DNA from: Alphaproteobacteria bacterium RIFCSPHIGHO2_12_FULL_63_12
GTDB taxonomy: Bacteria > Pseudomonadota > Alphaproteobacteria > Caulobacterales > Parvularculaceae
Direction of reading: 5' to 3'
Length of the DNA stretch: 37,362 bases
NCBI GenBank assembly: GCA_001767925.1
Contig: MEMM01000003.1
Coordinates: forward strand, 44,732 to 82,093
This document shows positions 1 to 8,806 of this stretch, piece after piece (position 1 is the stretch's first letter; each line of letters begins with the position of its first letter). The notes under the pieces are model-generated. The model searched no databases and was not told where the DNA came from. It saw only the letters and a list, made by a program, of their open reading frames with translations. A program made the position numbers and the translations under genes.

Positions 1-1273
<1,273 letters not shown>

Positions 1274-1291
1274 CCGTTTCTAGCATCGTTT

Positions 1292-1306
1292 TGGCATAAT
1301 ATGCCA
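1292..1306. promoter_or_regulatory. Palindrome in the glnB-glnA gap (TGGCATA-A-TATGCCA)
   Basis: Perfect inverted repeat with 7-bp arms and a single central A, beginning 18 nt after the glnB stop. A further half-site-like TGGCAT follows at about 1313. The GG-to-GC spacing is 8, not the 10 required for a sigma-54 promoter, so I read it as a protein-binding site. The binding protein is unknown. Confidence 0.45.
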
Positions 1307-1339
1307 TATTTGTGGCATTGAATCCCATTTCCCGTCGAA

Positions 1340-1360
1340 ATTTTTTGCAGTGCAAAAAAT
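1340..1360. promoter_or_regulatory. 21-bp perfect palindrome upstream of glnA
   Basis: Two 10-bp arms, ATTTTTTGCA and TGCAAAAAAT, flank one central G. A 1-nt loop cannot form an RNA hairpin, so this is more likely a DNA operator than a terminator. It sits about 120 bp before the glnA ATG, a normal distance for an activator or repressor of glnA. The TGCA core recalls NtrC half-sites (TGCAC), but the spacing does not match the NtrC consensus. Confidence 0.5.
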
Positions 1361-1481
1361 ATTATTGATTTCCGTCGGGCGAAGCCGTCATCCTCTGGCG
1401 ATAATTTATTAAGCCCCTGAGCGGGCCTGTTCCCGCCCCGGGGCGCGCATCGCGACAACCCGAGGAAGGAGCTTCCCCTAA

Positions 1482-2891
1482 ATGTCTTCAGCTGACGACG
1501 TCCTTAAACGGATCAAGGACAAGGACATCCGTTTCGTCGACCTGCGTTTCACCGACACGCGCGGCAAGTGGCAGCATGTCACTTTCGATCGCAGCATGAT
1601 CGACGCCGACCTTTTCGAAGAAGGAACGATGTTCGACGGCTCCTCGATCGCCGGCTGGAAGGCGATCAATGAAAGCGACATGATCTTGATGCCGGATGCG
1701 TCAACGGCGTTTGAGGATCCGTTTTTCGCGCAGCCGACGCTGACGGTCATTTGCGACATTCTCGATCCGGCGACCGGCCAGCCCTACAGCCGCGATCCGC
1801 GCACCACGGCGAAGGCGGCCGAAGCGTATCTCGCATCGACCGGCGTCGGCGATACCGCATATTTCGGCCCGGAAGCGGAGTTTTTCGTGTTCGACGACGT
1901 CAAATGGTCGACCGAACAGCACAATATGGGTTTCTCGCTCGACAGCGACGAGGGCCCCTATAATTCCTCAACCGCTTATGAAGGCGGCAACCTCGCTCAT
2001 CGTCCCGGCCCCAAGGGCGGTTATTTCCCGGTGCCGCCGGTCGACAGCGCGCAGGACATGCGTACCGAAATGCTGGCGATCATGGGCGATCTCGGGCTGA
2101 TGCCGGAAAAGCATCATCATGAAGTCGCGCCGTCGCAGCACGAACTCGGCATGAAGTTCGCCAATCTGACGATGATGGCCGATCGCATGCAGCTTTATAA
2201 ATACATCGTTCATCAGGTCGCGCACGCCTATGGCAAATCGGCGACGTTCATGGCCAAGCCCGTGTTCGGCGACAACGGCTCGGGCATGCACGTGCACCAG
2301 TCGATCTGGAAAAACGGCAAGCCGCTCTTCGCCGGCGACCGCTACGCCGACCTGTCAGAGACATGCCTTTATTATATCGGCGGCATCATCAAGCACGCGC
2401 GCGCGATCAACGCCTTCGCCAATTCGACCACCAACTCCTACAAACGCCTCGTCCCCGGCTATGAAGCGCCGGTCCTGCTCGCTTATTCGGCGAGGAACCG
2501 CTCCGCCTCGATCCGTATTCCGTGGGTTCCCTCGCCCAAAGGAAAGCGCATCGAAGTCCGCTTCCCGGATCCGGCGGGCAATCCTTACCTCACCTTCGCC
2601 GCGCTGATGATGGCCGGCCTCGACGGCATCGAAAACCGCATTCACCCGGGCGATCCGATGGACAAGGATCTATACGATCTTCCGCCGGCGGAACTGAAAG
2701 AAATTCCCCATGTCTGCGCCAGCCTCCGCGACGCGCTCGATCACCTCGACAAGGACCGCGCCTTCCTCAAGAAAGGCAACGTCTTCAATGACGATCAGAT
2801 CGAAGCGTTCATCGAACTGAAAATGGCGGAAGTGAAGCGTTTCGAAACGACGCCGCATCCAGTTGAATTCGCCATGTATTATTCGTCGTAA
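1482..2891 (+). CDS. glnA: Glutamine synthetase, type I
   Basis: This 469-residue enzyme condenses glutamate, ammonia and ATP to glutamine in a cytoplasmic dodecamer. Family signatures visible in order are [30 protein letters not shown], the [13 protein letters not shown] flap, RSASIRIP, and the adenylylation motif [10 protein letters not shown] with Tyr398. The last motif marks the GSI-beta class, whose activity is switched by GlnE adenylylation under PII control. The length matches the usual 468-470. The ATG at 1482 follows GAGGAAGGAG at good spacing. It lies 208 nt after glnB, leaving room for its own promoter, and two palindromes in that gap suggest separate regulation of glnA. A rho-independent terminator follows. 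Confidence 0.98.
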   Translation: MSSADDVLKRIKDKDIRFVDLRFTDTRGKWQHVTFDRSMIDADLFEEGTMFDGSSIAGWKAINESDMILMPDASTAFEDPFFAQPTLTVICDILDPATGQPYSRDPRTTAKAAEAYLASTGVGDTAYFGPEAEFFVFDDVKWSTEQHNMGFSLDSDEGPYNSSTAYEGGNLAHRPGPKGGYFPVPPVDSAQDMRTEMLAIMGDLGLMPEKHHHEVAPSQHELGMKFANLTMMADRMQLYKYIVHQVAHAYGKSATFMAKPVFGDNGSGMHVHQSIWKNGKPLFAGDRYADLSETCLYYIGGIIKHARAINAFANSTTNSYKRLVPGYEAPVLLAYSARNRSASIRIPWVPSPKGKRIEVRFPDPAGNPYLTFAALMMAGLDGIENRIHPGDPMDKDLYDLPPAELKEIPHVCASLRDALDHLDKDRAFLKKGNVFNDDQIEAFIELKMAEVKRFETTPHPVEFAMYYSS

Positions 2892-2915
2892 GAACTTACG
2901 CCGGATGTATGGGGG

Positions 2916-2943
2916 AAAGGCCGGGAGCGATCCCGGCCTTTTT
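2916..2943 (+). terminator. Rho-independent terminator of glnA
   Basis: An 11-bp GC-rich stem (AAAGGCCGGGA / TCCCGGCCTTT), a GCGA tetraloop and a run of five T, 25 nt after the glnA stop. Confidence 0.93.
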
Positions 2944-3021
2944 CGTTTCCGCAACGTCCAGATTTGCCGCGCGCGCGCGCGTCCGGCATACTCGCCGGCG
3001 GAAAACTCCAAGGAGCCGTTC

Positions 3022-4440
3022 ATGCTCGCGCACGCCGCCCTCAAATCCTTCGTCGAAAAAACCTGGCGCGAGGAGGTGACGCCGACCCTCGTCGACTACA
3101 TCCGCATTCCGAACAAGTCGCCGGCGTTCGAGCCCGAATGGGAAAAGCTCGGGCACATGGAAAAAGCGGTCGCAATGTTCGAGAGTTGGGCGCGCGGCAA
3201 GCTGAAGGAGCTTCCCGGCGCGACGCTTTCGGTCATGCGCGCGCCCGGAAGGACGCCGTTGATCGTCATCGACGCGCCGGGCGCCGTCAAAGGCGAGACG
3301 ATCCTGCTTTACGGCCATCTCGACAAGCAGCCGGAAATGACGGGCTGGGCGTCCGGCAAGGGACCGTGGCTACCCGTCATCGAGGACGACAAGCTTTATG
3401 GGCGCGGCGGCGCCGATGACGGCTACGCGCTCTTTGGCGCGCTGACCGCACTCGTCGCGCTCGAAAAACAGGGCGTCGCCCGCGCGCGCTGCGTCACCAT
3501 CATCGAGGCGTCCGAAGAATCAGGCTCGCCGGACCTTCCCTATTACATGGAACAGTTGGCGCCGAAGATCGGCGATGTCGGCCTCGTCGTCTGTCTCGAT
3601 TCCGGCTGCGGCGATTATGAGCGGCTGTGGCTGACGACCAGCCTGCGCGGCCTCATTGGCGGGACGTTGCGCGTCGACGTGCTTGAAGAGGGCGTTCACT
3701 CCGGCGACGCGTCCGGCATCGTGCCGTCCTCGTTCCGGATCCTCCGCATGCTGCTCGACCGCGTCGACGACGTCGCGACGGGCGCGGTCAAAGCCGCCGC
3801 GTTCCAGACGACGATCCCCGAAGACCGCCGCGCGCAGGCGAAGATCGCGGCGGCGGCGCTTGGCGACGCCGTCTTCTCGAAATTCCCGTTTGTGCGCGGC
3901 ATGTCGCCGGCGACAGGCGACCGCGCGGAACTGATCCTCAACCGCACCTGGCGGTCGGCTTTGTCGGTCACCGGCCTTGCGGGCGCGCCGGCGCCGGAGA
4001 ATGCCGGCAATGTCTTGCGCCCTTCGACGACCGCGAAATTGTCGCTGCGCCTGCCGCCGACGCTTGACGCCGACGCGGCGAGCGCGGCGCTGAAGCGTCT
4101 CCTTGAAGAAAACCCGCCCTATGGCGCGCGCGTCGCCTTCGCGCCGGAGCCGGCCGGCGGCGGCTGGAACGCGCCGGTGACGGCGCCCTGGCTCGAAGCC
4201 GCGCTTGACGCCGCCTCACTCGCCTCATGGGGGAAGCCCTCGGCCATGATGGGCGAAGGCGGCACGATCCCGTTCATGGGGATGCTCGGGCGCGTCTTCC
4301 CGAAAGCGCAATTCGCGATCACCGGCGTTCTCGGGCCGAATTCCAACGCCCACGGACCAAACGAGTTCCTGCACCTGCCGACGGGCATGCGCGTCACCGA
4401 AACGGTCGCGCAGGTCGTCGCGGCGCATGGGGCGAAATAA
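3022..4440 (+). CDS. M20 family metallopeptidase (dipeptidase/carnosinase-like)
   Basis: This 472-residue zinc peptidase belongs to the M20/CNDP group, cytosolic di-zinc enzymes that split dipeptides. I see no signal peptide. The metal-site pattern is complete: YGHLDKQPE (His99, Asp101), GRGGADDGYA (Asp132, bridging), ASEESGSPD (Glu165/Glu166, general base and ligand), CLDSG (Asp193) and NAHGPNE (His444). The lid domain sits between about 205 and 380, including HSGDASG. The frame is open upstream into the glnA 3' end, but the ATG at 3022 has AAGGAG at 3010-3015 and lies after the glnA terminator. It converges with the VOC gene, with only 11 nt between the stops. The exact substrate cannot be read from the sequence. 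Confidence 0.92.
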   Translation: MLAHAALKSFVEKTWREEVTPTLVDYIRIPNKSPAFEPEWEKLGHMEKAVAMFESWARGKLKELPGATLSVMRAPGRTPLIVIDAPGAVKGETILLYGHLDKQPEMTGWASGKGPWLPVIEDDKLYGRGGADDGYALFGALTALVALEKQGVARARCVTIIEASEESGSPDLPYYMEQLAPKIGDVGLVVCLDSGCGDYERLWLTTSLRGLIGGTLRVDVLEEGVHSGDASGIVPSSFRILRMLLDRVDDVATGAVKAAAFQTTIPEDRRAQAKIAAAALGDAVFSKFPFVRGMSPATGDRAELILNRTWRSALSVTGLAGAPAPENAGNVLRPSTTAKLSLRLPPTLDADAASAALKRLLEENPPYGARVAFAPEPAGGGWNAPVTAPWLEAALDAASLASWGKPSAMMGEGGTIPFMGMLGRVFPKAQFAITGVLGPNSNAHGPNEFLHLPTGMRVTETVAQVVAAHGAK

Positions 4441-4451
4441 GCGGCGGCAAC

Positions 4452-4835
4452 TTAAGAAAACTGCGTGACGCTCAGATTGTTCCCATCCGGATCGCTGAAC
4501 CATGCGACCTTCACGGCGCCGTCCGGCGTCGTCCAGATTCCGTTCTCATCCTGACCAAAGCCTGGATAGATCGTGAAGCGAACGCCCATCTTCGTCAGCG
4601 CCGCGACGGTTTTCCTGATGTCGTCGACGGCGAAGCCGAAGACCGTGTGCTCATGCGCCTTCCAGTCGCCGACGGTCGAGAGCCGGAGCGGCGCGCCGCC
4701 GATGTCGAACACAGCGGCGAAATCGTCCGATCCCGTCATTTTCAGCCCGAGAACATCGCGGTAGAACGGCTCCGACGCCGCGCGGTCGCGCGTGCAGATG
4801 ATGACGACGGGTCTTGCGTTGCTGAGCGCTCCCAT
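4452..4835 (-). CDS. VOC (glyoxalase/dioxygenase superfamily) protein
   Basis: 127 residues with the paired beta-alpha-beta-beta-beta modules of the vicinal oxygen chelate fold: RPVVIICTRDRAASEPFYRD and AVFDIGG, then HTVFGFAVDDI and a DPDGNNLSVTQF ending, which is typical of the superfamily. The frame extends upstream to a GTG at 4865 that overlaps the CoA-transferase stop. The ATG at 4835 has a better GGAGG ribosome binding site 10 nt upstream, so I prefer it. It follows the CoA-transferase closely and is probably co-transcribed. The superfamily includes glyoxalases, methylmalonyl-CoA epimerases and resistance proteins; nothing here identifies the substrate. Confidence 0.85.
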   Translation of the reverse strand: MGALSNARPVVIICTRDRAASEPFYRDVLGLKMTGSDDFAAVFDIGGAPLRLSTVGDWKAHEHTVFGFAVDDIRKTVAALTKMGVRFTIYPGFGQDENGIWTTPDGAVKVAWFSDPDGNNLSVTQFS

Positions 4836-4861
4836 GCGGACTTTCCCTCCCTTGTCGGCCT

Positions 4862-6073
4862 TCACCAGATCTGCGGGCGCGCCGGCCCTTTGACGCGCTT
4901 TCGCTTTTGCTCCGCTGGGCGGCCGAGTTCCGCCAGCACGTCGGCGCGCGCCTCATCGAGATTTGGCGCGGGCGGGCGCGTCGGCGATGGCGCGTAGCCG
5001 GAAATCTTGAAGGCGCTGCCGGTCATCGTCAGATCGCCCATTTCCGGATCCTTGACGGTGACGAACATGTCGCGCGCTTGAAGCTGCGGATCGTTGACGA
5101 CGTCGGCCATCGTGTGGATCGGCGCCGCCGGCACGCCGCGCTCCCTCAAAAGCGCGACCCATTCGGCGACCGTTTTCGCTTTCAGCGCTTCCTCGATCTC
5201 CTCCTTCAGCGCGACATGGTTCGCAAAGCGCAGATAGATGTTGTCATAGCGCGGATCGGTCTTGAACGCCGGGCGCTCCAGCGCGTCGCACAGCACGTCG
5301 AACAGTTTTTCGTTGGCGCAGCCGATGGCGATGCGGCCGTCCTTCGCCGCGAAGACATCGAAGGGGGTGATCACAGGATGGCGCGAGCCGGTCGGCGTCT
5401 GCGTTTCTCCGGTCGCAAGCTGGCGAACGAGCGCGCTTTCAAGCAGCATCGTCTGCACGTCGAGCATGGCGATGTCGATGAAGCGGCCCTTTCCGCTGGC
5501 GCGCCGCTCGTACAGCGCCGACGCGATCGCCAGCGCTGCAAACGTCCCCGCCGCGAGGTCGCCGAGCGATACGCCAAGGCGCACGCCCTGCCCGCCTTCC
5601 TCGCCATTGATCGAGATCATCCCGCCCAACGCCTGCACGATGAGGTCATAGGCGGGAAGATCGCGGTAGGGGCCCGTATGCCCGAACCCTGAAACGGAAG
5701 CATAGACGAGCGACGGGTAGCGATTCTTGATCGCCTCATAATGGAGATTGAAATGCTCCATCGTGCCGGGGCGGAAATTCTCGACCAGAACATCCGACCG
5801 GCCGAGCAGTTCCTCGAAGACGCGCCGGTCATCGGCGTTCTTCAGATCGAGCGCGAGGCTGCGCTTGCCGCGATTGATCGAGGCGAAATAGACGCTCTCG
5901 CCCTGCTGGAACGGTGGGAAGGCGCGGGTGTCGTCGCCATGGCCCGGCTGCTCGACTTTCAAAACCTCGGCGCCAAGCTCCCACAACAACGTCGTGCAAT
6001 AGGGACCGGCGAGGACGCGGGAGAGATCGAGGATGCGGACGCCGGCGAGCGGCCCGCGCGGGGCGGTTGTCAT
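4862..6073 (-). CDS. Family III CoA-transferase (CaiB/BaiF)
   Basis: 403 residues of the CaiB/BaiF/formyl-CoA transferase family, which move CoA between carboxylic acids through an Asp-bound acyl anhydride. Visible family features: an N-terminal LAGVRILDLSRVLAGPYCT, then GAEVLKVEQPGHGDDTR, NRGKRSLALDLK, DVLVENFRPG and SGFGHTGPY. The catalytic aspartate is Asp172 in SLGDLAAGTFAA. The length is normal. The ATG at 6073 follows GGGAG. The VOC gene lies immediately downstream. The acyl substrate (carnitine, succinyl, formyl and others are known in the family) cannot be assigned. Confidence 0.93.
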   Translation of the reverse strand: MTTAPRGPLAGVRILDLSRVLAGPYCTTLLWELGAEVLKVEQPGHGDDTRAFPPFQQGESVYFASINRGKRSLALDLKNADDRRVFEELLGRSDVLVENFRPGTMEHFNLHYEAIKNRYPSLVYASVSGFGHTGPYRDLPAYDLIVQALGGMISINGEEGGQGVRLGVSLGDLAAGTFAALAIASALYERRASGKGRFIDIAMLDVQTMLLESALVRQLATGETQTPTGSRHPVITPFDVFAAKDGRIAIGCANEKLFDVLCDALERPAFKTDPRYDNIYLRFANHVALKEEIEEALKAKTVAEWVALLRERGVPAAPIHTMADVVNDPQLQARDMFVTVKDPEMGDLTMTGSAFKISGYAPSPTRPPAPNLDEARADVLAELGRPAEQKRKRVKGPARPQIW

Positions 6074-6114
6074 GAGTGGTGCTCCCAGTTTGAGCGGCGC
6101 GACTGAACCAGCTT

Positions 6115-6591
6115 TCAGGCGCGAAGACCAGCCGCGCTCGCAATCACCCGCTCGTAATCGGCGAGCGCCGGAAACGGCTCGCCGGCGCGGCGCGGCCGGA
6201 CGCCGTCCCTGAGGCGCACATAGTCTTCTACGATCGACGCCTGTTGTTCATAGCCATAGGCATGGAACGGCCGCCTCTGATCGAGCGCATAGAGATAACG
6301 TCGGCTCGCGAGCAGTTCGATCCCGGTGCGCTTCAGGGCGCGATATTGCCAGACATGCACCAGCTCATGCGCGAGGTGCGCGCGCTCCGCGATGCTTGTC
6401 GCTTCCTCGGGAGCCCCCTTCCAGAAAATGTGATCTCCCCGGACGACCGTCACTTTCAGCATCGCGGCGATGGGCGTGTGCCAGCGCGCGATGATGCGGA
6501 CAGCGTCGAGGTCGATCGCGGCGGCGAGCGACGGGGGAAGAAGGAGGCGTTCCCCCGTCGTCAATTTGCGTTGAAGCCAGACCATCCGCAC
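6115..6591 (-). CDS. Putative HExxH-motif protein of unknown function
   Basis: 158 residues with no signal peptide. The centre contains AHELVHVWQYRA, a HELVH zincin-type metal site at residues 75-79 with a following WQY, reminiscent of the HELTHVVQQ pattern in DUF4157-like proteins. A later QQASIVEDYVRLRDG (from about 115) places acidic residues where a third zinc ligand could be. The frame can start at GTG 6591 or ATG 6585; GAGG lies 10 nt before the ATG, and an in-frame TGA blocks longer versions. The gene lies 41 nt upstream of the CoA-transferase on the same strand. A metalloprotease-like fold is likely; activity is not shown. Confidence 0.7.
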   Translation of the reverse strand: MRMVWLQRKLTTGERLLLPPSLAAAIDLDAVRIIARWHTPIAAMLKVTVVRGDHIFWKGAPEEATSIAERAHLAHELVHVWQYRALKRTGIELLASRRYLYALDQRRPFHAYGYEQQASIVEDYVRLRDGVRPRRAGEPFPALADYERVIASAAGLRA

Positions 6592-6658
6592 GAAACCTCA
6601 AATGCGTACGGTGGTCGGCGGCACGGCCCCTTGTCAATCAAGGTGGGGCGCGGGCGGA

Positions 6659-7327
6659 TTAATTTTGCGGCGGCGCTTCGGCATCAGACTCATCCGCCGC
6701 AGCCTCGCTTGGCGATTCAACGGGATCCATTGTCAGCGCCTCCGGCGCGTCAGGCGCGGCGGCGTCTGACGTCACATCTGGCGGCGTCAGCGCATCTGCG
6801 GAAGACGCGGGCTCTTGCGGCGCGGCCGGCCCAGCTGTCGCGGCGCCTTTGCCAGATTTCGCGGACTTTGCAGCTTTTTGTTCCGCATCCACTTCCTCCT
6901 GGGTGAGGACGACTGAGTCATTCGCTGAATCGATCGGCGCAAAACGCGCCTTCATCGGATTGGGACGCAAATCGAGATTCGCGCCGGTGCCCGCATCGAC
7001 TCCGATGCCGATGATGCCGCCGGCGATGACGTTACCGGCGCCGGAGGCGACGCCGCCGCTTGTCACTTTCGGCACCAACGTGCCGGTAGCAGGCTTGTAG
7101 CCGTCGAGCGTGAAGACGACATTCCACTCGCGTTTTCTCTTAAGTTCGAGTTCGCAAGGCGTCGTGCAATTAAACGGCCCGAGCTTGTCTGAACTGATCG
7201 ATTCAACAGTGACCGTCGCTCCGGCCGGCTCGCTTTCGAACTTTGATTCATCCTTTGTGCCGCGAACTACAGTCGCACACCCCGCACAGGCGAACGCCGC
7301 CGCGGTAAGCAATAATCCAATTCTCAT
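6659..7327 (-). CDS. Lipoprotein with PEGA-like domain
   Basis: 222 residues. The N-terminal signal MRIGLLLTAAAFACAGC is a lipoprotein signal with the lipidated cysteine at residue 17. Then comes a beta-rich segment of the kind found in PEGA-like surface domains: SEPAGATVTVES, PFNCTTPCELELKRKREW and VVFTLDGYKP, including a CxxxC pair. A glycine-rich hydrophobic stretch (GAGNVIAGGIIGIGVDAGTG) follows. The last ~80 residues are low-complexity Ala/Pro/Glu/Asp, probably disordered. The start is well supported by GAGGGG. It is probably anchored in the outer membrane or periplasm. Function is unknown; relatives are often mislabelled as translation initiation factor IF-2 because of the tail. Confidence 0.8.
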   Translation of the reverse strand: MRIGLLLTAAAFACAGCATVVRGTKDESKFESEPAGATVTVESISSDKLGPFNCTTPCELELKRKREWNVVFTLDGYKPATGTLVPKVTSGGVASGAGNVIAGGIIGIGVDAGTGANLDLRPNPMKARFAPIDSANDSVVLTQEEVDAEQKAAKSAKSGKGAATAGPAAPQEPASSADALTPPDVTSDAAAPDAPEALTMDPVESPSEAAADESDAEAPPQN

Positions 7328-7410
7328 ATTGATTTCCCCTCTATTTGATTCAGGACCAATAACCCAAATACTGGCCCTGTGACAAGGAGATCATATAACA
7401 ATAAAAATGC

Positions 7411-8733
7411 TCAATCCCCAAACCACGCCCCATGAAAACCGAAGGGGACGCGCTGCGGGAGGGCGACTGTCGCGACCGGACCTTTGGCGATGTCCTTGGC
7501 GTCGAGGACGATGAATTCAGAAGCGTTTTGCGCTGCGTCATAGACGATAGACAGGAGATAGCCGTCGTCTTCGCCCTTCCCGGCGCGCGCGAAGGAAGAC
7601 TCGCTCGGCGCGCGTCCCGGCCCCAATTCGGCGACCGTGGTTACGCCTTTGTCGACGTCGAACTTGACGATGCGCGTGCCGAGATTGAATCCCGCTTCAT
7701 CGTCTTCATGCGTCGTGATCGCGTAGCCGAAGCGATGTTTGAGCCCCGCCTTGTCGTCGCTGACGCGCGGGAACTCGACCGGCAGATCGTCGATGTCTTC
7801 GCCTTTGGCGATCCCCGTCTTCAGATCGAGACGGAAACGGTGCAGATGCGCCGGGACGTCGAACCCCTTCACCCACATTTTTTCGTAGCGCGCGACATCG
7901 AGGATGACGGCGTCGCCGTCGTCATAGGCGTTCAAGGGGTGAAAGACGTAGCAGGCGGGAATTGAAAACCATTTGAGGTCTTTCGCCGTTCCGTTCCTCG
8001 GCATGACGCCGAGGCGCGCCGGATAATCCTCGCTCCATTTATAGGGCATGCCGCCCGCCATCGCGATCGCCATGTCGAAGACGATCGGCAGGTCCATGAA
8101 GACGACCTTTGTGCGCGTCGCGCAGAAATCATGCATCATCACCGGGCCATTGGTCGGAATTTCTTCCGACTGGACGAGGCGCCCTTGCGCGTCGAAGCGG
8201 TGATAGACGCAATAAGGCGGCATGAACGCATAGCCGAAGGCGAGCATCTCGCCGGTCTCCGGGCAGATTTTCGGATGCGCCGTGAGCGCCGTTTTCAACA
8301 AGCCGCCGAAATCGACACAGCCTTTCGTTGAAAGCTCGCCGTCGATCTCATAGGGAAAATGCGCTTCTTCCAGCGCAAGGATGCGGCCCGCATGGCGCAC
8401 GATATTGGTGTTGGCGGTCGAGGCGGTCTTGTCCATGAAGACGGAAGGATCGCGCGACGTCACCTTCCTGCGGCGGAGCGGCGTCTCGACATAGCGGTTG
8501 CGATACCAGCGCGCTTTTCCTTTCTCGATCCTGACGCCGTGGATCATCCCGTCGCCGACGAACCAGTGCATGGATGGCTCGCGCGCGGGGTTTGGTCCGG
8601 TGCGCATGAAGACGCCGGAAAGTTCCGGCGGCAAGGCGCCGCTGACCTTCAGGTCGAACGCTTCGATCTCCTTTTCGACGGGCGCGAAATTGCCCCTCAG
8701 CCACCAAGCCGTTTGTTGCGCGCCATCCGCCAT
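7411..8733 (-). CDS. Carotenoid oxygenase family dioxygenase
   Basis: 440 residues of the RPE65/CCD/lignostilbene dioxygenase family, non-haem Fe(II) enzymes that cleave a C=C bond in carotenoids or stilbenes to give two carbonyl products. The four iron histidines are recognisable: His153 (TAHPKICP), His201 (MMHDFCAT), His265 (FHPLNAYDDGD) and His434 (GFHGAWF, at the extreme C-terminus). The blade-1 signature GVFMRTGPNPAREP is present near the N-terminus. The frame extends another 63 codons upstream, but the ATG at 8733 has GAGGGAG before it and starts the conserved region. There is no signal peptide. It lies 73 nt after the PQQ dehydrogenase gene on the same strand, so the aldehyde or alcohol product of one could feed the other; that link is speculative. 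Confidence 0.93.
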   Translation of the reverse strand: MADGAQQTAWWLRGNFAPVEKEIEAFDLKVSGALPPELSGVFMRTGPNPAREPSMHWFVGDGMIHGVRIEKGKARWYRNRYVETPLRRRKVTSRDPSVFMDKTASTANTNIVRHAGRILALEEAHFPYEIDGELSTKGCVDFGGLLKTALTAHPKICPETGEMLAFGYAFMPPYCVYHRFDAQGRLVQSEEIPTNGPVMMHDFCATRTKVVFMDLPIVFDMAIAMAGGMPYKWSEDYPARLGVMPRNGTAKDLKWFSIPACYVFHPLNAYDDGDAVILDVARYEKMWVKGFDVPAHLHRFRLDLKTGIAKGEDIDDLPVEFPRVSDDKAGLKHRFGYAITTHEDDEAGFNLGTRIVKFDVDKGVTTVAELGPGRAPSESSFARAGKGEDDGYLLSIVYDAAQNASEFIVLDAKDIAKGPVATVALPQRVPFGFHGAWFGD

Positions 8734-8806
8734 ATCGGTCTCCCTCGTTTGCGGGGAGCCTACGCCAAACGATGGCGTGGTCCTATGACGAAAAACACGC
8801 CGCTGG

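Noticed and set aside
1292-1306. Sigma-54 promoter in the glnB-glnA spacer
   Set aside because: The GG-to-GC spacing is 8 nt rather than 10; no other position in the spacer fits the -24/-12 pattern.
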